Below, piece after piece: positions 34,198-40,959 of a stretch of DNA of 40,959 nt (within the stretch, counting starts at the first letter, position 1; each line of letters begins with the position of its first letter). Both the position numbers and the translations under genes were made by a program. The notes beneath the pieces are model-generated. The model was not told the DNA's origin and did no database searches. It saw nothing but the letters and a program-made list of their open reading frames with translations. The stretch is taken from positions 1 to 40,959 of the forward strand of contig NZ_JAFBDA010000028.1 of NCBI RefSeq assembly GCF_016907995.1, written 5' to 3'. The DNA is from Clostridium sardiniense. GTDB lineage: Bacteria; Bacillota; Clostridia; Clostridiales; Clostridiaceae.

Positions 34198-35637
34198 TTA
34201 GCTAAGCCACTCTTTTATTTTTTCTACGCCAGATACTGCCAATATTACAAATAACCAACATACTATATATGAATATCTTGATTGCATTTCTGTAACCAAG
34301 TAAGTTACGCCATATCCACAGAATGTTATATAAAATAAGTTTATTTCCGGATTATTTTTAAATCTCTTTTTATTAAATAATCCTATAAACACAAGTATCA
34401 TTATTAATGCATAAACGAATTGGAAAACTTCTTTTCCTCCAATATCAAATTTAACTATTATATCATCTTCTGGAACATTAAGCTGTGACCAAAACACACC
34501 ACTTAAATCACCTTCACTCCATTGAATTGCATATTTACCTATATAGAATTCTGATAGTGTTGAAATAGGAGTAGTTGTAAGCCTTTTAAATATAATATCC
34601 TTACATGCATTTTGTATATCATCATAATTAAAGTTATACATTTCTGGAATTGCTGCATCATCTGGATTCCATCTACCACCATACTCTACATTTGTACCTT
34701 TAAGTACATTAGTAATTGATGGTTCTGCACCTCTCCATAAGTTATTTTCAGTAATCTTTAACACTCTTAGAGTTGTACTCGCTATTCCTAATACCAATAT
34801 AAATGATATTACTACCATAAGTACAGACTTTATCTTATCTTTTACAGTATTATTTGTATATATGATTATATACATAACAAATGCTATTACAGTTACTACT
34901 GCAACCATTCTAAACAAGTTTCCAATTGATAAAAGTGCCCCTGCTAAGATAAACATAGCTGGATGAACCTTCTTCTTACATGCTAGAAGAAATACATATA
35001 TACTGCCTAAGTAAAATGGTATAGCTATATTTTCTGTACACAATACCCCAGTATATGTTATAAGAGGTGGAAAAACTGCCGCAATTAGTCCCCCAATTAT
35101 TGCATACTCTCTCTTTTCAAATACTTCTTTAAGTATTAAGTAAATTAAATAAATTACTACTACACCCATTATTAAATTAACGACTTTCATTGCTAAAATC
35201 GCATTCGGGAAAATTTTAAGCATAAGTGCCATATACATGACCATTACAGTTAAATGAGGGAATCTTGATATGTATCCTGTACCCCATAACATACCATAGT
35301 TACCTTCTAGTACTGCTTTTGCAGTTTCATACATAGTATTAAAATCAGATACGGGTACTGATTTTATATTTATAAGCCATAATAACCTCAATAAAAATCC
35401 CCATAATAAAACTATTATTATTTTACTTTTGTTTGTAAGATATCTAGTCTTTATTAAAAAATATCCTAATACAATACTTATTCCATATAGTGCAATTGAA
35501 ATTGCAGTTGATAAATCTAATCCTTTATAATAGACCTTTAAACTACCTATTGCTGCAAGAACCAAAATAAGTATTAATGGCTTTAATGCTATAGTTACAA
35601 AGCTTGTAAAACCATTTCTAAACTTTTTCATCTCCAT
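34198..35637 (-). CDS. GT-C membrane glycosyltransferase (GT39/PMT-like)
   Basis: 479-residue protein with about eleven membrane helices. The first extracytoplasmic loop carries VPVSDFNTMYETAKAVLEG, with D98 as the likely catalytic Asp of the GT-C fold, and GTGYISRFPHLTV follows. Such enzymes use lipid-linked sugars to glycosylate proteins or wall polymers on the outer face of the membrane. GGAGG is 8 bases upstream of the ATG. It lies directly upstream of the LtaS-like gene, probably in one transcript. Confidence 0.82.
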   Translation of the reverse strand: MEMKKFRNGFTSFVTIALKPLILILVLAAIGSLKVYYKGLDLSTAISIALYGISIVLGYFLIKTRYLTNKSKIIIVLLWGFLLRLLWLINIKSVPVSDFNTMYETAKAVLEGNYGMLWGTGYISRFPHLTVMVMYMALMLKIFPNAILAMKVVNLIMGVVVIYLIYLILKEVFEKREYAIIGGLIAAVFPPLITYTGVLCTENIAIPFYLGSIYVFLLACKKKVHPAMFILAGALLSIGNLFRMVAVVTVIAFVMYIIIYTNNTVKDKIKSVLMVVISFILVLGIASTTLRVLKITENNLWRGAEPSITNVLKGTNVEYGGRWNPDDAAIPEMYNFNYDDIQNACKDIIFKRLTTTPISTLSEFYIGKYAIQWSEGDLSGVFWSQLNVPEDDIIVKFDIGGKEVFQFVYALIMILVFIGLFNKKRFKNNPEINLFYITFCGYGVTYLVTEMQSRYSYIVCWLFVILAVSGVEKIKEWLS

Positions 35638-35780
35638 TATAAATTCCTCCTAAATTATAGTAAATATTCTTAACTACAGAATTTTACAAATATCATTGTA
35701 TCATAATATTAATAGCTTTTGGTGTCCTGCATACACACTTTGTAAAACTTATAGTCATTTTAAGAAAATTTTAAGTATTA

Positions 35781-35815
35781 TAAAAAAGAGTAGAAGACTT
35801 AAATATCTTCTACTC
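35781..35815 (-). terminator. terminator of the AbgT gene
   Basis: Ten-bp stem GAGTAGAAGA / TCTTCTACTC (35788-35815) followed on the minus strand by TTTTTTATAA. Confidence 0.85.
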
Positions 35816-35849
35816 TCTTGTTTAATCTTTATAATTTAAAAAGCTTTTA

Positions 35850-37385
35850 TTACATGAATAATCCTGCACCTGGTCCAAGTGGTAACCCTAATAAAAGCCA
35901 AATTATTAATAGAGCTGACCATGATACTAGGAATGCAATTGAATATGGAACCATTGTTGAAATCAATGTTCCTATTCCCATATCTTCATCATAAACTTCT
36001 GCAAATGCAACTATTAATGCAAAGTATGTCATAAGTGGTGAGATTATATTAGTAGTTGAATCACCAATTCTATATGCCATTTGAATAAGCTCTGGAGAAT
36101 TTCCAAGCTCCATAAACATAGGTACAAATACTGGTGCCATAATAGCCCATTTTGCTGATGCTGAACCCATAAATAAGTTTATAAATGCTGCAACTGCTAT
36201 AAATCCTAATATTAGAGGTATTCCAGTTATATTTGCATTTCCTAGGAAATCTGCTCCCTTTACTGCAATAACAGTACCTATATTTGTATGGTTGAAATAA
36301 GCAACAAATTGAGCTGCAAAGAATACTAAAACTATGTATCCTCCCATTGATGCCATACTTTTACCCATTAAATTTATTACTTGCTTATCGTTTGTTATAT
36401 CTCTCTTACCAATTCCAAACGCAATTCCTGGTATAAAGAATGCCATAGCAATGATTGTTACCATTGAGTTCATGAAAGGTGATTTTAATATTTCTCCTGT
36501 TTCTGGATTTCTAAGTGGTCCCCATTGTGGAACAACAAGTAATGCCATAAATATTACAAATAAAAGTAATGCAATCCCAGCAAATTTTAGTCCTCTTTTT
36601 TCTTCTGGAGTAATTTCTGTTATATCTTCAACTAATTTCTTTCCTTTATATGCCCCAAGTCTTGGTTCTACAACCTTTTCTGTAATTATAGTACCTACAA
36701 TTGTAATTAATATAGTTGATGCAATTAAAAAATACCAGTTTGAAGCTATACCCACTTCATATCCAGCTTGAGCCATTTGTGCTGACTCTTGAGTTATACC
36801 AGCAAGTAATGCATCTGTTGGTCCAAAGATAATATTTGCACTAAATCCACCTGATACACCTGCGAATGCTGCAGCAATACCTGCAAGTGGATGTCTTTTA
36901 AAGCTTAGGAATACAACTGCTCCTAAAGGTATAAGAATAACATATCCTGCATCTGATGCAATATTTGAAACTATACCTGCAAATACAACAACAACTGTAA
37001 TTAATCTCTTAGGAGTGCTTGTAACAAGCTTTCTTAACAATGTAGCTATAAGGCCTGTTCCTTCAGCAACACCAACTCCAAGCAATGCAACTAAAACTGT
37101 TCCAAGTGGTGCAAAGCTTGTAAAATTATTTACAGCACTTTCAAACATATATCTAATTCCTTCTGGAGTTAAAAGAGATTTAACTGTTACTGTTAATTCT
37201 TTAATCTCCATTGTTGCTCTATCTAATCCTGTATATGTAACTCCTACTCCCATATTAGCTAAAATAGCTGATAAACCTATAATAATTGCACATAATATAA
37301 CAAAAATAGTAGCTGGATGTGGTAGTCCATTTCCTACTCTTTCAACCATGTTAAGAAATCCTTTTTTCTTCACTTTCTTTTCCAT
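35850..37385 (-). CDS. AbgT family transporter
   Basis: 511-residue polytopic membrane protein of the AbgT family, known for p-aminobenzoyl-glutamate uptake and, in some members, export of sulfonamides. VERVGNGLPHPATIFVILCAIIIG, ASDAGYVILIPLGAVVF, GGFSANIIFGPTDALLAGIT and NLFMGSASAKWAIMAPVFVPM are family segments. GGGGGAGG precedes the ATG. No abgA/abgB hydrolase gene is nearby, so the substrate is open. The promoter region has an inverted repeat immediately upstream of the -35. Confidence 0.9.
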   Translation of the reverse strand: MEKKVKKKGFLNMVERVGNGLPHPATIFVILCAIIIGLSAILANMGVGVTYTGLDRATMEIKELTVTVKSLLTPEGIRYMFESAVNNFTSFAPLGTVLVALLGVGVAEGTGLIATLLRKLVTSTPKRLITVVVVFAGIVSNIASDAGYVILIPLGAVVFLSFKRHPLAGIAAAFAGVSGGFSANIIFGPTDALLAGITQESAQMAQAGYEVGIASNWYFLIASTILITIVGTIITEKVVEPRLGAYKGKKLVEDITEITPEEKRGLKFAGIALLLFVIFMALLVVPQWGPLRNPETGEILKSPFMNSMVTIIAMAFFIPGIAFGIGKRDITNDKQVINLMGKSMASMGGYIVLVFFAAQFVAYFNHTNIGTVIAVKGADFLGNANITGIPLILGFIAVAAFINLFMGSASAKWAIMAPVFVPMFMELGNSPELIQMAYRIGDSTTNIISPLMTYFALIVAFAEVYDEDMGIGTLISTMVPYSIAFLVSWSALLIIWLLLGLPLGPGAGLFM

Positions 37386-37459
37386 TGATAGTCCTCCCCC
37401 TTAATAAATATTGATAATTTCGTCCTTATAATAACTACATATGTTTTTAATATGAAAAC

Positions 37460-37488
37460 ATTATATAATATTTCCTTAAATAAAACAA
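37460..37488 (-). promoter_or_regulatory. promoter of the AbgT gene
   Basis: TTGTTT (37483-37488), 17-bp spacer, TATAAT (37460-37465) on the minus strand, about 70 bases upstream of the ATG. Confidence 0.65.
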
Positions 37489-37490
37489 CA

Positions 37491-37528
37491 TTTTTATTAA
37501 CAATCAGGTAATTTTTTGTTAATAAAAA
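37491..37528. repeat. inverted repeat upstream of the AbgT promoter
   Basis: Perfect 13-bp arms TTTTTATTAACAA / TTGTTAATAAAAA with a 12-nt loop, ending 3 bp upstream of the -35. The position fits an activator site or a terminator-like hairpin; no regulator gene is adjacent. Confidence 0.6.
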
Positions 37529-37651
37529 ATCTGAAATCCTTATAATTTTATATAAAAAAGATATAATTCTATGTAAAAATGCTAATTTATTTTACTAAAC
37601 GATTTTATTTTCTATATTTTTCCTTAATATTTCCTTATTTTTATTTCAGCC

Positions 37652-37679
37652 TTATCATATAAAGTATTACATATGATAA
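37652..37679. repeat. operator-like inverted repeat before the DUF2334 gene
   Basis: Perfect 9-bp arms TTATCATAT / ATATGATAA separated by 10 bp, 35 bp upstream of the next ATG. Apart from the two repeats and the AbgT promoter, the 328-bp intergenic region is featureless AT-rich DNA. Confidence 0.45.
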
Positions 37680-37713
37680 AATATATTTATCATTAAATAA
37701 CGGGGGAGAATAT

Positions 37714-39156
37714 ATGAAAAATAAAAAACTAAAAAAAGGACTTATTTATAGCACTATTGCTATTTTTGTCATTCTTATAGGTTATGGAATTGCATTTTAT
37801 TTTAGCTTCTTTCAAGGAGATACCTATGTTAAAAATGGACAAGTAGAAAGCAAAATTACTCCTGAAAATTATGAAAGCATTTATACTCAATCAATTATTA
37901 ATAATGGAGAAACAGCAAATAACCTTACTCATAAAGATTATAACGGTATTTATCCTAAATCAGATACTCTGGATAATATCAAATTAAGTAAAGTTAATGA
38001 TGTAAAAATAAGTATCTTAGGAAAAGAAGTTCCAAAAGATATTCAAGTTTTATTGAGATCACAAAGATATTATCTTCCATTAGATTATGTAACTAAAATT
38101 TTTGGGTATACTTCTACTAAAGAAAATCCTTTAAATTTTGAAAAGAAAGACTCAAAAATTATTTTTTCCGAAAAAGAAGCAACTATTAACGGCAAAAAGT
38201 ATAATTTAAGAGGATGGCTTCCAAAATACAAAAATCAATATTATATCTCAATATCAGATATTGAGTATATATTTTCATTGACAGCAGTATTTGATTTTAA
38301 GGATAACTCAGTAAAATTACTAAAATCAAATTATAATCGTGCCACTAATGGAATAGCTCCATTAAAAGATGGCCAAGCTGCACTAATTAGACTTGAAGAC
38401 TTTTCATCAGGTGGAGCTTTATATACAGATATAAATCAAACTAAGTTAAAAGCTATGGGAGACTATTTATATAGTAATGGCATAAGATTTCATGTAGCAT
38501 GGGTTCCTCGATATAAAGAGCCTGATGTGAACTTTGATAACGACCTATTAACCAATCAATGTATAAATAATGTGGGCTTCGTAAATCTATTAGATTATAT
38601 GATAAACAGTGGTGCTGAAATTGGACTTCATGGATATACTCACCAAGCAGGTAATAGTACTAGTTTATCTGGAATTGAACTATCAAGTAAATTTAATTCA
38701 ACAGAACAGGAAACCAAAACAGTTATTGAAAATGCTCTTAAAAATGCAAATGAATTAAATATACCTGTTTATTTCTTTGAAAGTCCTCATTACCAAGCTA
38801 CTAGGAAACAAAAGGATGTTATACAAGAATATTTTAAATATTTATATGAGCCATATAGCGTATTATACTATACTGCTCTTAAAGAAACTAATAAAGGTAA
38901 TGTCTATATACCAACACCACTTAGTTATGTTCAAAATCATGATACAAAACCTATGATTAAGAATATTGAGAATCCAAGACCAGATATGCTAGCTTCACTA
39001 TTCTATCATCCAACTTTAGAACTAGATTATATAACAGTATCTGATGATAATAATACATTTACAGAAAAACTTGCAGATAACTCTCTGATAAAATCAATAG
39101 TTGATGCATTAAATAAAAATGGATACTCAACTATACATGTAACAGATATTAAATAA
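37714..39156 (+). CDS. membrane-anchored DUF2334 (polysaccharide deacetylase-like) protein
   Basis: 480 residues: a basic N-terminus and one membrane helix (about 10-32), a copper-amine-oxidase N-terminal-like domain (about 95-205, RSQRYYLPLDYVTKIFG, GKKYNLRGWLPKYKNQYYIS), and a C-terminal NodB-fold DUF2334 domain (about 220-480). The latter shows ALIRLEDFSSGG, FHVAWVPRYKEP, IGLHGYTHQAG, VYFFESPHYQAT and LFYHPTLE. Asp/His residues in these motifs could bind a metal as in polysaccharide deacetylases. GGGGGAG precedes the ATG. It likely acts on an exopolysaccharide or wall glycan outside the cell; substrate unknown. Confidence 0.85.
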   Translation: MKNKKLKKGLIYSTIAIFVILIGYGIAFYFSFFQGDTYVKNGQVESKITPENYESIYTQSIINNGETANNLTHKDYNGIYPKSDTLDNIKLSKVNDVKISILGKEVPKDIQVLLRSQRYYLPLDYVTKIFGYTSTKENPLNFEKKDSKIIFSEKEATINGKKYNLRGWLPKYKNQYYISISDIEYIFSLTAVFDFKDNSVKLLKSNYNRATNGIAPLKDGQAALIRLEDFSSGGALYTDINQTKLKAMGDYLYSNGIRFHVAWVPRYKEPDVNFDNDLLTNQCINNVGFVNLLDYMINSGAEIGLHGYTHQAGNSTSLSGIELSSKFNSTEQETKTVIENALKNANELNIPVYFFESPHYQATRKQKDVIQEYFKYLYEPYSVLYYTALKETNKGNVYIPTPLSYVQNHDTKPMIKNIENPRPDMLASLFYHPTLELDYITVSDDNNTFTEKLADNSLIKSIVDALNKNGYSTIHVTDIK

Positions 39157-39168
39157 GAGTATTAAATC

Positions 39169-39206
39169 AAAAAGCAAAGGTCTAATGAAAGACCTTTGCT
39201 TTTTTT
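39169..39206. terminator. bidirectional terminator between the DUF2334 and VanZ-like genes
   Basis: Stem AAAAAGCAAAGGTCT / AGACCTTTGCTTTTT with a 6-nt loop, between convergent genes; the VanZ-like stop codon lies within it. Confidence 0.88.
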
Positions 39207-39643
39207 ATCTCTTTTATTTTTATTATTATAAATGCTATTATAGACCCAGTAGCCGCACCTGAAGTATCTATTAATACATCAGTAAACTTCCCTGCTCTTC
39301 CTTCAACAAACCTTTGGTGAAATTCATCAGTTGAAGCATAAAGGAATGATAAGATAATTGAATATATTAATGCCTTTTTATTACTTATATAGAATCTTAA
39401 CATATTAAAATATAATAAGTTTAATATTAAATACTCTGTAAAATGTGCTCCTTTTCTAATTATAGTAATTGCTATATCAACATAACTTGCACTTATATTA
39501 AATCCTAGTGATTCAACTAGGTTTAATACAAAATCACTTTGTCCATTTGAAACATCTGCAGGTTGATTTGACATATAAAATATAAATATCATCCAACCAA
39601 TTAGAATAATCCAAGATATTAATTTTTTTAACCTAATACTCAT
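39182..39643 (-). CDS. VanZ-like family membrane protein
   Basis: 153 residues with four membrane helices. RKGAHFTEYLILNLLYF and STDEFHQRFVEGRAGKFTDVLIDTSGA are the VanZ-like signature. VanZ of Enterococcus gives low-level teicoplanin resistance, but single VanZ-like genes without a van cluster are common in clostridia and need not confer resistance. No vanHAX-like genes are present. GGGAG lies rather far (about 12 bases) upstream of the ATG. Confidence 0.88.
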   Translation of the reverse strand: MSIRLKKLISWIILIGWMIFIFYMSNQPADVSNGQSDFVLNLVESLGFNISASYVDIAITIIRKGAHFTEYLILNLLYFNMLRFYISNKKALIYSIILSFLYASTDEFHQRFVEGRAGKFTDVLIDTSGAATGSIIAFIIIKIKEIKKAKVFH

Positions 39644-39752
39644 TTAGAAAAAAATCTCCCATCGATAGTTATAGGATATATTATACTATAATAAATCTAT
39701 CAATGTAAATTTTGCATTCACCTATAAACCTGCATATCTATAATTATACTGA

Positions 39753-40196
39753 TTATCTTTGCTCTACTATATACTTGTTTATATATGCTAGAGATTCTTC
39801 CAAAATACTTTGCCCACGCTCTAAATTCTCAATCTTAATATCTAAATTGCACAATCTTTGATCTATGGAATGCATATGATTCTTTAGATCTTGCAATAAT
39901 TTTGTATCATATGGTATTTGTATGCCATCAGCATCTATAAAAATTCTTTCTGGTGGATCTCCACATTCTGAACACTTACAATATATCTTATTAGCATTTA
40001 TATCTCTAAATAGCTTAAAAGTATCATTTTTGCATGAAGCACATGTTGATAGAATCTCATACCCCTCGCTACCTGCTTCATATAAATATTTGCTTCCACA
40101 TTCTCTACAAGTCGCTTGAATATTATTATCTATAGTCTCAACTTGAAATTTATTCCCTGAACAACCTTCTTTCTGACATACAACTGTTCTAATCAT
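39753..40196 (-). CDS. zinc-ribbon and coiled-coil protein
   Basis: 147 residues. Cysteine pairs C7/C12 with C30/C33, and C52/C55 with C73/C75/C78, suggest two zinc ribbons in the first 85 residues. The last 60 residues (about 95-145) form an amphipathic helix (LLQDLKNHMHSIDQRLCNLDIKIENLERG by parts) typical of a coiled coil. GGGGAG precedes the ATG. No signal peptide or enzyme motif is seen; a nucleic-acid or protein-binding adaptor is plausible. I do not recognise a named family. Confidence 0.75.
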   Translation of the reverse strand: MIRTVVCQKEGCSGNKFQVETIDNNIQATCRECGSKYLYEAGSEGYEILSTCASCKNDTFKLFRDINANKIYCKCSECGDPPERIFIDADGIQIPYDTKLLQDLKNHMHSIDQRLCNLDIKIENLERGQSILEESLAYINKYIVEQR

Positions 40197-40272
40197 TTTA
40201 CCATCTCCCCAATCATAAATACTATACCTTACTAGGTAAATTATATTCTTGAGTAGATATAATTATTCTAAA

Positions 40273-40313
40273 AAAGAAAATAGAAATCTAACCTATTTTT
40301 TTGTTAGATTTCT
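40273..40313 (-). terminator. terminator of the small coiled-coil gene
   Basis: Eleven-bp stem AGAAATCTAAC / GTTAGATTTCT followed on the minus strand by ATTTTCTTTTTT. Confidence 0.75.
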
Positions 40314-40347
40314 ATTCTACATAACTACACCTTTATTACTATATACA

Positions 40348-40491
40348 CTATCTTTGTAACTCATTAATATCTTCTTCAACTTCTTTAATCTTTATATCTA
40401 TATTAGAAGTTTTCTTTCCAGCTAAAATTAATTCTCGCTTTTCGAGCTTTAATTGTTTAAGACATTCCTTTAATTCCTCTATCTTTGTCAA
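40348..40491 (-). CDS. small coiled-coil protein, TTG start
   Basis: A 47-residue ORF beginning at TTG, with GGGGAG (40500-40505) 8 bases upstream and a terminator 35 bases after the stop. The protein (MTKIEELKECLKQLKLEK at its start, KIKEVEEDINELQR at its end) is charged and has heptad-like Leu/Ile spacing, so it should form a coiled coil. A GTG three codons further upstream is in frame but too close to the ribosome site. It may be cotranscribed with nothing else. Function unknown; coding status rests on ribosome site, terminator and amino-acid pattern. Confidence 0.6.
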   Translation of the reverse strand: MTKIEELKECLKQLKLEKRELILAGKKTSNIDIKIKEVEEDINELQR

Positions 40492-40505
40492 AAAAAACAC
40501 TCCCC

Positions 40506-40840
40506 ATCCTAAGCTTTAAAAGATTCTAATTTTATATATTCTTATTATATTATATGCCTTTATAACCTTTTAGTTCCACCCTCTGAAAACGTAAACATAC
40601 AAATTAATTATTTCTATACACTAATTATATATAATCATTAACGACTTGTACATAATTAACTTTAGTAATATTTTTTCATTTTATTACATTTTGTAGTCAA
40701 TATATTAAAATTTATATAATTATTTTATTATTTATAATAAATAATATTCATATTATGTAATTTATGGTGATAAAACTCGTTGATACTAATTATAAAAGTT
40801 ATGTAGAAGATATAATATTACAATCTTTTCAAAATTCTTA
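40506..40840. other. AT-rich intergenic spacer
   Basis: Very AT-rich sequence between the small coiled-coil gene and the tRNA-Ala terminator. I see no ORF with a ribosome site, no strong hairpin and no repeat. A weak plus-strand promoter-like pair (TTGTAC, 17 bp, TATTTT) near 40645-40675 has no gene to drive. Confidence 0.5.
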
Positions 40841-40876
40841 AAATAAAAAAAGCTATGAACTTGTGTTCATAGCTTT
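40841..40876 (-). terminator. terminator downstream of tRNA-Ala
   Basis: Twelve-bp perfect stem AAAGCTATGAAC / GTTCATAGCTTT (40849-40876, loop of four) followed on the minus strand by TTTTTTTATTTT, starting 9 bases after the tRNA CCA end. Confidence 0.88.
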
Positions 40877-40885
40877 CCACCTATT

Positions 40886-40959
40886 TGGTGGAGATAAAGA
40901 GATTCGAACTCTTGACCCCCTGCGTGCAAGGCAGGTGCTCTCCCAACTGAGCTATACCC
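40886..40959 (-). tRNA. tRNA-Ala (anticodon UGC), missing two 5' bases at the window edge
   Basis: Minus-strand cloverleaf with D arm GCTCAGTTGGGAGAGC, anticodon stem CCTGC/GCAGG with loop CTTGCAC (anticodon TGC), T arm GTTCGAATC and encoded CCA. The visible acceptor bases imply the G3-U70 pair that defines alanine tRNA. The first two bases lie beyond the window. It is the last gene before its terminator, so it probably ends a tRNA or rRNA operon to the right. Confidence 0.95.

Noticed and set aside
36334..37404. 145- and 129-residue open frames antisense to abgT
   Set aside because: Shadows of a conserved transporter; no ribosome sites or recognised motifs.
39182..39643. Glycopeptide resistance cluster
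   Set aside because: Only a VanZ-like protein is present; no vanH, vanA, vanX or two-component genes are nearby.
1..40959. Mobile element, prophage, CRISPR or defence island
   Set aside because: No transposase, integrase, direct-repeat array or known defence gene was found; gene content is chromosomal metabolism and envelope functions.

Overview
The window is AT-rich, uses strong purine-rich ribosome binding sites (AAGGAGG, GGAGG) and U-tract terminators, and encodes GlcT, CcpA-type cre sites, PfoR-type and clostridial Zn-ribbon proteins. This points to a chromosome segment of Clostridium sensu stricto, a low-GC Gram-positive anaerobe. I see no insertion sequence, integrase, phage gene or CRISPR array.

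Layout. The left edge (1-320) is the promoter and leader region of a 16S rRNA operon reading leftward out of the window. The right edge is a tRNA-Ala(UGC) gene cut by the window end. 511-3878 holds ung, a membrane acyltransferase, two small membrane proteins and cutC. At 3933-4131 lies a stand-alone 5S rRNA-tRNA-Phe unit with its own consensus promoter. 4348-5952 carries a free-standing B3/4 (PheRS editing-type) protein and a MerR/BmrR-like regulator. Between them is a promoter with a 19-bp spacer filled by a dyad, the hallmark of MerR control. 6109-12235 holds housekeeping genes: esterase, GNAT, sirtuin, SH3-like protein, CPBP protease, cinA and a phosphatase. A structured, apparently non-coding stretch follows the phosphatase gene.

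12255-16195 is a glucose module. A GlcT antiterminator is divergent from the glucose PTS gene, whose leader has two RAT-like elements and a large terminator, and a ROK glucokinase converges on it. 16320-20392 holds a small protein, an EF-G paralogue, a degenerate CPBP-like gene with a frameshifted start, and mgtC with an unusual leader. 20716-22747 is a two-gene cell-envelope unit (NAGPA-type phosphodiester glycosidase and a membrane-anchored protein). 23101-25759 is the serine dehydratase operon (sdaAB-sdaAA) with a PfoR/EIIC-like membrane protein, probably under CcpA. 26036-28045 is a large secreted transglutaminase-like protein.

28155-32219 is the trehalose locus: treP-treC divergent from treR, with twin 16-bp operators, one filling the treP promoter spacer, and a cre site in the leader. 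32291-35637 pairs an LtaS-like sulfatase-fold enzyme with a GT-C glycosyltransferase. The rest is an AbgT transporter, a membrane-anchored DUF2334 deacetylase-like protein, VanZ-like, Zn-ribbon and coiled-coil proteins.

The most interesting signals are the MerR-controlled B3/4 gene beside an orphan 5S-tRNA-Phe unit, the mgtC leader (early terminator plus a hairpin between Shine-Dalgarno and AUG), the multi-hairpin RNA candidate at 11311-11572, and the T8 frameshift in the CPBP-like gene. None is proven by sequence alone.
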